Shown here piece after piece: positions 1 to 12,700 of a stretch of 64,000 nt of DNA. The number at the start of each line of letters is the position of its first letter. Position 1 is the stretch's first letter. The DNA comes from CAZDXJ01 sp050303615 (GTDB lineage: Bacteria; Pseudomonadota; Gammaproteobacteria; Methylococcales; Methylomonadaceae): the NCBI GenBank assembly GCA_050303615.1, contig JBNLCC010000015.1:88816-152815 (forward strand). Direction: 5' to 3'. The translations under genes were made by a program, and so were the position numbers. The notes beneath the pieces were generated by a model that worked only from the letters and a program-made list of their open reading frames with translations, was not told where the DNA came from and made no database searches.

Positions 1-3000
1 TCCCTCGATCTTATCCATTGCACCGCCGGGAAACAGAATATCGGTAACCGGCGTTGTCCCGCGCAGCACGTCGGGCAGTTGGCTTAAACAATCATCGACC
101 AGCACCGCCAGCGTACGCGTTTCGGGCTGTTCCAGATAATCCTGTTTTTGGCTTTTCCATTCCTGCCATACCTGTTGGGCATCGAATAAGGCTTGTTTAT
201 CGACACAGACAAAGCCGTCGGTAATGGTCAAATAGCCGTGTTGTTGCAGAATGTTCAAGCTCTCCTGCCACCAGCGCTGATATTTATCGAGTATACCGGC
301 CTGGTTGCGAAATGTTGCGGCATCCGCCTTTGCGTCTGTTTGGAACAAGCCCATTCCCTGTAATTGAATAAACAGCAGCTTGACGATCCAGTCGTTAAGC
401 TGTGCGGTGCTAGGGTTTTCCTCCGGTGCAGCCTGAAGCGGTCGATAGCTTTCCAGACTATGCATGCACTGGGAGTATCTGTCCGGCAAACTGGCCGTCC
501 AAATATCATCAGCATAGGTTTCGATTAATTCAGGCCGGCTGGTTCGCGTCACCGCCAACTGCTGCAGCGGCGAAACGAGCAGGGTTTTCAGCGCCAACAG
601 TCCCTGCTCGGCGGTAATCGGTTGTACGCCTCGCTGTTCGACCAGATTTTTCAACGCATCGGAAATACGCTGACCGCCTCCGACCGACCAATAACCCCAG
701 TTGATCACCTTGACCGCACAGGTCCATTGATTGGCCAACTGCCGGGCAAACGCATCGTTAAAGGTACAGGCGGAAACATATGCACTCATCCCGCCGGTAC
801 GGCCAAACGCAGCCATCGACGAGAAGAACACGATAAAGTCCAGCGGCTCGTCCTGAAACAGCTGCACGGTGTGGACATTGACATCGAGCTTGGTCGACAG
901 AATATCGGTAAACAACGTCTCGCTCATTTGCTCAAGACTTTGATCATAGTCGCCCAGTGTCGAGACGATGACGCCGTGTATATCGCCATGAGCCTGCTTG
1001 ATCTGCCGGTAAGTCTGCTGCATCGCTTCCGGGTCACGCGCATCGGCTTGAATATAACCCGGCGCAACACCGAATTCAGCCAAGGCATCGAGTTTGGCCT
1101 GAATGGCATCGTCCTTTTCGGATCGACCCAGCCAGATAATATCGGCCTGGTAATCGCGTATCATTGCCCGGCTCCAGGTTTCACCCAGGCCGCCGGCACC
1201 GCCGATGACAACATAGGTGCCGTTTTGGCGATAGATTTCGCCATTATTTTCCGCCAAGCGTACCGGCGCCAGGCTTTGCTGCAGCCAGTCACCACCGCGC
1301 AAGGCATAGCTTTGCCCTAGCGGCTGCACAGGTAAATGCCAGATAGCCGGCAACGGCCAACCTGTATCAGTATCTAAAACTCTTAACCGCCATCTCGGAT
1401 ATTCCCTGGCCAGACTCCCGACCAAGCCGTGAACAGCCGCATGCACAGGGTTGATCGGTTCCCTGTCATGAACAGCCAGTGCCTGTCGGGTAATCACGGT
1501 CATACCCAAATCGCTGTCGCCATACCCGGCGGCCAGCAAGGCTTTGATCAGCCTGAATAAGGCAACGACACCGCTCTGCTGATCGCTGATCAGCCGCGCA
1601 TAGTTCAGCGCCAAATCATCCGGCTCCGTCGCAAACCAGATAATATGATCGACCGGCTCGATCTGTATAAGCTGCTCGGTTATTGCCTCAATAGACTGAT
1701 CCGGTTGAATCGCCGGCTCGAACGCCCGGTTGTATTGCCCGGCAATAGCCTGCTGTTGCTGCGGGTCAGCGCCGATAACCGCCACTCTGTCAGAAACCGG
1801 GGGAAATACCGGATTCGATTCAGACACCTTTAGTGCGTCCCAAACCGGACGCAGGGTAAGCAGTTCGGCTTGCGACTTATCGTCGGTCCCAACCTCTTTT
1901 ATATTGATTTCCTGTGTTGAGACAGGCGCCGATCCGCTTGACAGGCTATCCAGCCAAAAGCGCTGTTTGGTAAACGGATACACCGGCAGGCGAATACGTT
2001 GCGGTTTCCGGTTCGGGTACAGTTTGGCCCAACCGATAGTCAGCCCTTTAACCCAAAAATCCAGTAACTTGAGGTATTTACCTCTGGCAATCCATTTATC
2101 GACGGTTTCCTGGAATTCCTCATCGTCGGCCAGCGCAACCATCGCATCGGTATCGCGCTGAATTTTGCCTCGGCAACTGTCGGTCAGGCTGTTTTCATCG
2201 CCGATAAATTGCGCCAGTTTCCGTTTCAGTTCGTCCAGCGACGACACTACCAGACCCAGCCTCTCATCCAGTGCTTCCCTAGCTATCTGCAGGGTATAGG
2301 CAATATTATGCAACTGCCTGTCGCTGTCCGAAGCGTTGCTATCAAGCGTATTGACATAATCAAGCAAGTTCGCTGCAACCTGCTGCAATCTTTCACCGGT
2401 TTTTGCCGACAGTAAAATCACCGCCGGGGATAAATCATTCGTTGCCGGCAGGTCAGGAGCTATGTCGGGAATATACTCCTCGATCACCAAGTGCGCATTC
2501 GAGCCACCCGCTCCGAACGACGAAAGCCCTGCCCGCCTTGGCAGTTCCTCGGTTTCTCCGTTTATCGTTAATGTCGGCCGCGGCCAGTCGGCCAGTTGCT
2601 GCTGTACGGTAAACGGCGTGCTGGAAAAATCGATATTCGGATTCAACTGCTGGGCATGCAGGCTGGGAGCAATTTGCCCATGCTGCATCTGCAGGATAAT
2701 TTTTGTTAACCCGGCCATACCGGCCGCCGCTTCCAGGTGTCCCATATTGGATTTAACCGAGCCGAGCGCGCAGAATCCGCTGTCGCCGGTATCCTGCCGA
2801 AACGCCTCGGTCAGCCCGGTCACTTCAATCGGATCGCCCAGCTCGGTGCCTGTGCCATGCGCCTCCATATAACTGATAGTTCGGGCATCTACACCTGCCT
2901 TTTTCAGCGTGTTTCTGATCAAATCGGCCTGTGCGTTCGGGTTGGGCACGGTATAGCCGTTGGTTTTGCCGCCATGATTGACCCCGCTGCCGCGAATAAC

Positions 3001-3780
3001 CGCCTGGATCGGGTCGCCGGCGCGTATCGCCTGTGACAAGCGTTTTAGCATGACTACACCGACGCCTTCGCCGGGCACAAAACCGTTGCCACCCTGACCG
3101 AAACTTTTGCATTGTCCGTCACGGGACAACATATAGGCCGAACACAACCCGACATAGGACGACGGGTGCAGGTACAAGTTAACGCCGCCGGCAATCGCCA
3201 TATCACAGTCGCCCTGGCGGATATGCTGGCAGGCCTCATGAATCGCGGTTAATGACGATGAACACATGGTGTCTACCGGCATGCTCGGGCCGTGCAGATT
3301 CAGGCAATAGGAAATGCGATTGGCGACCGAGCTGAACGAGGTATGCGGAAATACCACCCGGCCTTGCCGCCACAGTTCCGGCCCGTATAAATCAAAACCG
3401 GTTTTGGTGATGCCGGTAAATACCCCGACATTTTCAGGCAGCGTTTGGCGGGTATAACCGGCATCTTCAAGCACCTGCCAGGCACATTGTAAAAATAGGC
3501 GTTCCTGCGGGTCTATGGTTAGTGCTTCGCGCGGCGAAATATTGAAAAACAACGGGTCGAAATCGGCAAACCCGTCGATAAACCCTCCCCATTTACTGTA
3601 ACTTTTGCCGGACGCGACCGCCTGTTTCGGATCGGCCTCGAAAAAGTCCTGCATAGACCAGCGGTCGGCTGGAATTTCGCTGATGCAATCCGTGCCGGTT
3701 TTCAGGTTCTGCCAGAACTCGTCCAGCGTTTCCGCCTTGGGAAAACGGCCGCTGATACCGATGATCGCAATCGGTTCCTG
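1..3780 (-). other. elongation module KS-KR-cMT, cut by the window edge
   Basis: The KS has DTMCSSS (Cys3205), EAHGTGT and NMGHLEA. The KR has GGAGGLG and Tyr4033, but the usual Asn four residues later is Cys (YVSAC). The last 180 or so residues match the N-terminal half of the C-methyltransferase in the first PKS; its SAM motif lies beyond base 1. In pederin the corresponding module installs the gem-dimethyl group. Confidence 0.75.
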
Positions 3781-6700
3781 CACCGTGCCTTGTGCCTTGG
3801 AAGCAACCGAATCGATACGGCTGGTTGCCACAGGCTTGACGGCGTCGCACGCCACTGAAACCGGTTGTGTGGGAACCGTCTGTACAAGTTCCGACTCGGC
3901 TACAACGCTGCTTCTTCCCGTCCAGGCCAGACAGGCATCAGGATATTCGGCCAGCAGATAACGGCTCAGTGCATCGACCGTCTGATATTGATAGAACAGG
4001 GTCTTGGAAATACTGCCGAAAACCTGTTCCAGTTTTTGATTAAGCTGAGTAATCGAGATCGAGTCTATGCCGTATTTTTCCATCGGCTCGGAAGCTGCTA
4101 TGCGCTGCACCGGCACTCTGAGTACCGGCGCCAGCAATTCCTTGAGCATTTGTACTGTGTTTTGCCGTAGCGTAGTGCTATCGACATTTGTCTCCGTTTG
4201 CACGGTACTTGCCGAAACAGGTGTTCGCCCTGCTTGATGCTGTAACAGACGCTCGATTGCAACGGCGTCGCCTTCCAGCACCAGGGCTTGACTCAGGCCG
4301 ACGGACAGACTTTGATAGAGTGCGTTCATTCCTGTTTCAGTAGGCATAGGAATCAGCCCGGTGCTAAGCCGCATGGCCTGCTCCGATGCCGCATCGATAC
4401 GCATTCCACCGTGTTGCCAGAGCGGCCAGTTGACCGCCAGCGTTTGTCCGAAGCGCTGTTTGGAGGCTACCTGAGAATTGCGGTAATGGGCAAAGGCATC
4501 CATAAACGCGTTTGCGGCACAATAGTCGGCCTGGCCGACACTGCCGAAAACCGCCGCCGCAGAAGAACATAACAGCAGGAAGTCCAGTTCGACATTGCGC
4601 GTGGCGATATCCAGATTAACGCTGCCGGCCACTTTTGCCGCCAGCACCGATTCAAATTCGGCCGCCGATTTGTTCAGGATAAAGTTGTCATGGACAACAC
4701 CCGCCGCATGAATAATACCGTTTATCGCGCCGCACTGCCTGAGGGTATCGGCAATTAACTCATCGACCGCCGATTGTTGTGACACATCGGCCTGACGAAC
4801 AATCACCTTGATACCTTTTGTCGTTAACGAATCAATCTGCCGCTGTTGCTGTGCCGATAACGGCGAACGGTTCACCAGAATCAATGTTGCCTGTTGCAAC
4901 TGCCGGGCTATCTCTTCGGCAAACAACAATCCCAATCCGCCGGCACCGCCGGTCAGAAAATACACGCCGCCTTCTTGCCACGGTAATGCCGACGCCTTCG
5001 GTTCGCTGAACAAGGTTTCCCAATTCAATGTTTGCCGCTGAGGTTGATAGCGGCAGACATTGTCTTCGGGACAGCTTCTGTTCTCGGCCAGTTGCTGGCA
5101 AACGGCCTGAGTCGATTGCTCGGTGCCGGTCATGATCAACTGGGTAACCAGTTTAGGATTTTCCAAGCATGCGGTTTTAAGCAGGCCGGAAACCCCGATA
5201 TAAAGCTGCTGTTCGTCCTGTCCGCCCAGCACGACCTGTACCAGCGTTTGCCGGCAATTGTCGGCAATAACTTGTTTAAGCCGTTCAAACACAACTTGGC
5301 ATAACGCCTGATAACGCTCCGCCACGTTCGAACCGGAGGGCTCTAATTCGATACACAGACTGTTTTCAAAGCGCGCTTCCAGCTCGGTGCACACCGAGTG
5401 TTCAAAACCGCACAGCATGATGATATGTTGATCGTATGCCGGTGCGGTATTTGCCGGATCGGCTGCTTTCGGCCGCCAAACCGGCTGTAAAATTCGTACG
5501 CTGTTTCTGTTAAAATCAGCCTCAACAGTGGGTAACGCTGCCGTTTGCATACTGCCTTTTTCGTCGATTAACGGCTCTATCCAGTAACTCTGCTGCGCAA
5601 AAGGATAAGTCGGCAGGCTGAGTCTATGGCGTACTGCGTTCTGATGTAACAGCGACCAATCAAAATCAAGTCCGTAAGCCCAGGCTCTGGCGACTTTATC
5701 CGGCCGCTGACGCGACAGCCATAGGGATACCAGGTCATCACCGTCTTCGTCATCAAATAATGCCTGCGAGCTATCGATGCTCGATTTGACCTGTCCGCGA
5801 AAACAAAGGTCGATAACCGAATCACCGTTCACAAACTGCTCGAGTCTGTCACGTAGTTCTACCAGATCTTTTACCCCGAACGCCACCCGCCAGGCCATCG
5901 CTTCACGGCCTGTTTGCAAGGTAAAAGCCAGGTCTTCCAGCGTCACCGTTGCATCGCTTTCACCAGCAACAAACGCCAGCAATTTTTCGGCATACACCTG
6001 TAATTGTGGTTCAGATTTGGCCGACAGCACGATAAGCTGCTCAGCAGTGTCTGCTGTTTGCACTGCCTTGGGCTGGTCGCTAGCTTTATACGACGGATAT
6101 TCTTCCAATATCGCATGACTGTTGGTGCCGCCTATACCGAACGAACTCACCGCCGCACGATGTGGCTCTGCTCTGCTTGGCCACTCGGTCAGCTTATCGA
6201 CGACATGAAACGCCGAGGAGGCAAAGTCGATTTCCGGATTAGGCGTTTTATAGTTGATGGACGGCACTATTTCGCCGTGTTTCAGACTGAGCGCGACTTT
6301 GATCAAACCCGCTAATCCTGCCACGGTGTCCAGATGCCCGATATTGGGTTTAACCGAACCGATACCGCAATATTGCCTGGCCGTCGTATAACGTTGATAG
6401 ACTTCATTCAACGCCATGACTTCAATCGGATCGCCCAGTTTGGTGCCGGTACCGTGCGCTTCGACATAGCCGATGGAAGCCGGGTCTATACCGGTATGGG
6501 TCAATACCTTTTGAATGACCTCAGCCTGTCCTTTAACGCTGGGCGCATAAAAACCCGCCTTGTCGGCGCCGTCGTTATTGACCGCAACACCGCGCACCAA
6601 CGCATAAATATGATCGCCGTCTTCGATTGCATCTATGGCTTTTTTGACCATGATCACGGCCACGCCTTCGCCGCCGACCAGACCGTCCGCCGTGGCATCG

Positions 6701-9700
6701 AAGGCTTTGCAATGGCCGTCGCTGGAAAAATTCATATCCGGTTGATAGACATGCCCCGCGCCCGGTATCGGGAATAATGTCGCGCCGCCTATCAAAGCGT
6801 ATCTGGCCTCGTTCAATTGCAAACTCTGATTGGCCAGATAGAGTCCGACTAATGACGATGAGCAATTGGAGTGCACGGCGAAGCTCGGCCCCTTCAGGCC
6901 AAGCTGGTAGGAAATCATTGTTGGAATGGTGCCGCCCTGCCCGGCAATCCAGGCGGCATATTCGTCTACCGCCTCGACGGTGCCGGAATTGTGCAGCAGC
7001 GTTTTATAAAAACTGTTGCTGGCGGACATAAATACCGCGGTTTCAGGAATATCGCCGGGGGCATAACCGGCATCCTCGATAGCCTGCCAGGAATGCTGCA
7101 GCAGCATGCGAAACTGCGGGTCCATAAACGCCGCATTTTTCGGCGAGATATTAAAAAACTCGGGGTCGAACAGCTCCTTGCCTTCCATGCTGTACTGCAG
7201 CGGCACAAAGTTTGGATTGGCCATTACCTCTTCCGTCACCCCGGCCTTAAGCAGTTCCTCCCTGGACAGCAGGGTTGAACATTCTTTCCCTGCGCGTAAA
7301 TTCCGCCAGAATTCGCTATGATTTTTCGCACCGGGCAAATGGCAGGATATGCCGACGATAGCCAGACTATGCTGATAGTAGTCGGGATAGGTTTTTTTCG
7401 ATTCTGCCGCTGCTGTTCTATAGTCCGCTGCTGGTAGCGGCAACGGAGAAGGTACCTGTTGATCAGTTCGTAGCGCACCCGCTCTGCCGATAAACAACGC
7501 GATCTCGCGTATATTCGGATATTTAAACAAATCCGGTGCATTGAATTTAACCGGGAAGGCTTCACTGATGCGCTGCGCCAGCATCACCGACAATACCGAA
7601 TTGCCGCCTAGCGCAAAAAAGCCGTCGTTAACACCTATGCTTTGAATGCCCAGTAGCGACTGCCAAATGGATAATAACGTCCGCTCTATTTCCGACTGCG
7701 GCGGCGCATAGCGTTGCTCGCGTTCGAGCACGATCTCCCTTGCCGCCAGAGTCATGCGATCGACTTTGCCGTTGGCCGTTAACGGAATTTCCGGCACGGC
7801 AATAAATAGCGCCGGAATCATATAATCCGGCAACTGATCTGCCAGATATTGCTGCAGCTGAGCCTGCGTCACCGACATCTCGGCAGTCGACTGTTTGACA
7901 TAATAGCCGACTAGTTGTTTAACGCCGTGTTGCTCACGGGCGACGACCACTACCTGCGCAATAGCCGGATGCCGGTTAAGCCAGCTTTCGATCTCCCCCA
8001 GTTCGATACGGTAACCGCGTATTTTGACCTGATGATCCAGCCGCCCCAGATGTTCCAACTCGCCGTCTTCACGCCGGCGCGCCAAATCGCCGGTGCGATA
8101 CAAACGGCTGCCGGGCTTAAACGGATTATCGATAAACTTTTCCGCCGTCAGTTTCGGATTGTTCAAATAGCCTTCGGCCAGCCCGTCACCGCCGATACAC
8201 AATTCCCCCGGCAGACCGATAGGCGTCAGCCGGTTATGCGGATCAACAATATAAATTTGCGTATTGGCAATCGGCCGGCCGATAGATACCGGTGCGTCGC
8301 CGCTGATCCGGGCAACGCTGGACCAGATAGTGGTTTCGGTAGGCCCGTACATATTCCATGCGTCACTGCCTGTTTCGATGAACTGCTGCCTTAACGCTTC
8401 GGGTAACGGCTCGCCGCCGCATAAGACTTTAATGCCCTGTTCATTGCGCCAGCCGTTGTGAAACAACATGGTCCAGGTCGACGGCGTTGCCTGCATGACA
8501 GTAATCCGCTGCTGTTTGATCGACTGCTGCAACGCGGCGACATCGTTGGTTTTTGCCGTCGGACTGATGCAGCAACAGGCGCCTTGCAGCAACGGCAATA
8601 ACAGCTCCAGCGCGGCAATATCGAAGCAGACGGTGGTCACCGCCAACAGCCTGTCACCGGCCTGCAGCCCCGGCGTTTTAGCCATAGACTTCAAGAAATT
8701 GGTTAATGACCGATGACGGATCATCACGCCCTTGGGCACACCGGTACTGCCCGAGGTATAAATTACATACGCCAGATGCCCTGCATTATTCTGTTTGCGT
8801 AGAACGGCCTGTTGCCCTTGCGCTTCGACAAGCGACCATTGGCTGTCCAGTGCAAGCATAGGCGTACTGTCGCATCCGGCATCTCCGGCAATCGTGCTTA
8901 ATTTTTGGATAAACGCCGATTGCGTCAGCAGCAATACCGCCTGACTGTCTTGCAGCATATAACCCAGGCGGTCATTCGGATAGTCCGGGTCCATCGGTAA
9001 CCAGGCCGCACCGGACTTGGCGACGCCAAGCAGCGCAATGAGCATTTCCAGCGATCGGTCGACACAGACCGCAACGATCTGATTGGCTTGTACGCCGGCT
9101 TGCTGCAGATAGTTAGCCAGCTGGGTAGCTTTCTTGTCCAGCTCTGCATAACTCAATTGTTGCTGCTCGAACACGGCCGCGACGGCTTCCGGTGTTTGTC
9201 GTACCTGCTGTTCGAACAAGCGGTAAAAAGGCTGCTCGGCGGGATAGTCGACCAACGTATCTTTCCAGTCAGCTAATAACCGGGAGCGTTCGTATTTGGA
9301 CAACAGCTCAAGTTCGCCCGGCAATTGCTGTGGATTTGCAATCGACTGGCCGGCCAAGTTGAGCCAATGCTCCGCCAGTCCGGCTATAGTCGAAGCTTTG
9401 TAAAGGCTGGGGTTATATTTGAAATTCAGCACAAAGTCCTGCTGACCTTCCCTGACTTCCAGCACCAGCTCATATTCACCCTGCTGGACAACTTGCTCGA
9501 TCAATGTCCCCGACAGGTCATTTTGAAACTGGCGGTTAAAGGCCAGCAGATCTCCGGCGGAAAAAACGTTTTGATATTCGAATGCCACCTGAAAAACCGG
9601 TGCAAAGTCCTCATTGGGTGCGACACCTAGTTCGCCGACCAGAACCGGAAACGGGTATGCGGCATGATCCAGCGCATCGGCCATCGTCAACTGAAGTTCT

Positions 9701-12700
9701 CGCATCAGCTCGGACAGCGGTTTTTGCGCCAGATTCCGGCTGCGTATCGGCAGCATATTAATAAAGTAACCGACCGTGTTTTCAAACCGGTCTTGCGTGC
9801 GGCCCTTATCCGGCATGCCGATAATAATCTCATCCTGCCCGGTATAACGATGCAGCAGCTGATTAAACAATGCCAAAAACAGCGTCGACAGATTCATCCG
9901 GTGTTGGCGGGCATAGTCCCTGATTTGCCGGCTGAGCTCGGAACTCAGCCGGACCGAATGGGTTTGCCCCTGAAAGCGGTTGCACGTTGCCCGCGGATAA
10001 TCGGTAAACAGATTCAGCACCGGCAGGTTGCCCGACAGCTGCTGCAACCAATAGGCGCGATGCTTTTTCCCTTCCTGCCCGGACAGCATGGCCTGTTCCC
10101 AGGCTACAAACTCGGCGTAGCGGTCAACATCTTTTTCAGGAACCGGCGTTTTACCCTGTGCATAATCACGATAGGCATTGAATAAAGTGCCGGCCAGCGG
10201 CAGAAACGAGCCGCCGTCAAACACGATATGATGCAGCGTCAACAGCAGAGTGTGATCCTGCTGTCCGTTACTGAACAAATCAACGCGCAATAACGGGTCA
10301 TGTTGCAGGTCGAACGTCAGTTCGGCTTTTGTTCGCACCCGGTCAATCACTTGTTCCGTGCTTAACAAAGAAACATCGTGCTGTGCGAATACCGGCTCCG
10401 GTTCGGGGCGGGTTCGACGGAGCAATTCGCCATGTTGTTCGATAAAGCGGCTGGTTAAAATCGGGTACTGAGTCAATAGAAAACGACACGCCTTTATTAA
10501 TGCGTCAATATCGACCGGTTGGGCGATATGAAAACACAGCGGAATATTGTAGGCGCTCATCGCCGGCACCAGCTTTTGCAAAGTCCATAAACCTTTCTGG
10601 CCTTCGGACAGCGCTGATTGCCGGAGCAGTCGATCTTCGACCGGTTCGGATGCTTCGGAGTTGTCGACAGAAGCAGATACTGTTCGCTTGCTTAACTGCT
10701 GCCCCAGATAGTCTGACAAGCTCTGTATAGTCGGATGAGTCAGCATATCCCGGCCCTGAACATCGAAATTAAACCTGCTCGCCAAACCGCGCAGCAGTTT
10801 CATGCCGATAATCGAGTCGATACCGAAATCGTATAGATGCTGCTGCGGATCGATCTTTTCCGGCGGCAGTTGCAACACTTCCGCCAGTTGCGTAATCAAA
10901 TAGCTGCGAATTTCACCGTCCCCGGCAGGTTTTTCCGCAACCGGTTCAATAGCCTGTCCGGTTTTTGCAGGGCTGATCCAGTACGATTTTTTATCAAACA
11001 CATATCCTGGCAAATGTATACGTCGAACCGCTTTGCCGCGATAGCGTGCCTGCCAGGAGACCGATCCGCCGTTAACCCAGTAGTCAGCCAGCTGCCGTAG
11101 ATCATGGGTATCGGTTTCATCATGTCGGTCTCTAGTCGAAACTTCGGCCGTACCTTGATAAACAGGCACTACCGGCTGAGTCCTATAGGTACTATCACGA
11201 TCGCCAAGATATTGCTGCAAGCCTGTTAACAGCTGCTGTTTCGATTCAACCACCCAGGCAATGCGATGGTTAAAGGCTTCCCGGCCGACCTGAAGGGTGT
11301 AGGCCATATCATCCAGTCGAAGCGCTTGTGTCTGTTCGGTAAGCCATTGATATAACTGCCCGGCCATCGCCGCCAAACTCGCTTCGGTCTTAGCTGACAA
11401 GATAATTAATACCGGTTCGGCCAGCCGCTCCTGATCAATCTTTTCATTTGCCGGGTTTGGTTCAAATGCTTCTATCAATAAATGCGCATTAATCCCTCCC
11501 ATGCCGTAACAATGGATACCGGCCAAACGCGCACCCTCTGTCTTTGGCCATGGCGCTGTATCAGTCGCCAGCGTGCAAGGCTGGTTTTCCCGGTCCATGT
11601 CCGGATGATAATCGGTGAAATTGTTGATTTTATGGATCACGCCGGTCTGCATACTACGCACGACCTTAAACAGTGCGCCCAATGCCGATGCCGACTCCAT
11701 ATGCCCCATCATCGGTTTGACCGTGCTGACCCGGCACATGCCGTTATCCAGCGACACCTTTTGCTGGCGTGCGAGATCCTTGAGCGCCCGGTTAAACGCC
11801 CGCCATTCAACCAGGTCGGCCAGTACGTTTCCCATGCCCTGCGCTTCTATATAACGCAGTTGTCTTGGATCGATACCGGCCTGCTGGTAGCAGCTTTTTA
11901 TCAGCTCGATATGGCTTTCGGTATTGGGGGCGGCGATTGATGCCCCGCCCTGCCCGTTATAGTTAACCGCGCTGTTTCTGATCAACGCATAAATCGGATC
12001 GTTATCGGCCAATGCTGCGGATAAGGGTTTTAACAGTAGACTGGCAACACCTTCCGCTCGTATATGGCCTTGCGCATTTAACCCGAACGAATTGACCGTA
12101 TCGGTCGGACTTAGCTGGCCTGAATCCGACAACAACGTGAACGGTTCAGGCCTTAACAACAAATTGGCTGCACCGACCAGGGCCTGGTCGATCTCACCGG
12201 CACGTAATGCAGTCAGCGCACGATGGATGGCAACCGCCGCACCGGGACATTGGGCATCGACCACTTCGCTGGCGCCGCGAAAGTCGAAGAAATAAGAAAT
12301 CTGATTGGCCAGCATGCAGGTTTGCGCATACCACTCGCCGGTATCGACCCCGGCATCCTGAAGCAATTGCAGGTATTCATTATCCTGCTGTGCGACAAAC
12401 ACGCCGGTTTTGCTTTTCCTCAGCGTTTGCGGGGCATAACCGGCATCGGCCAGCGTCTGATAAGCCGACATCAACAATAAGCGTTGACGTGGATCTAAAG
12501 TAACCGCCTCTCCCGGCGGAATTTTGAAAAAGGCCGGGTCGAAACCGGCAATATCGGGAATAAACCCGCCCCATTTGCTTCGACTTTTACCGCCCTGTTT
12601 TCCGGTTGGGTCATAAACGGCCTGCCAGTCGAACCGGCTGGCAGGTATTGGTTCGATTAAGGAGGCATCCCGGTCCAGCTGTTGCCAGAACTCATCGACC

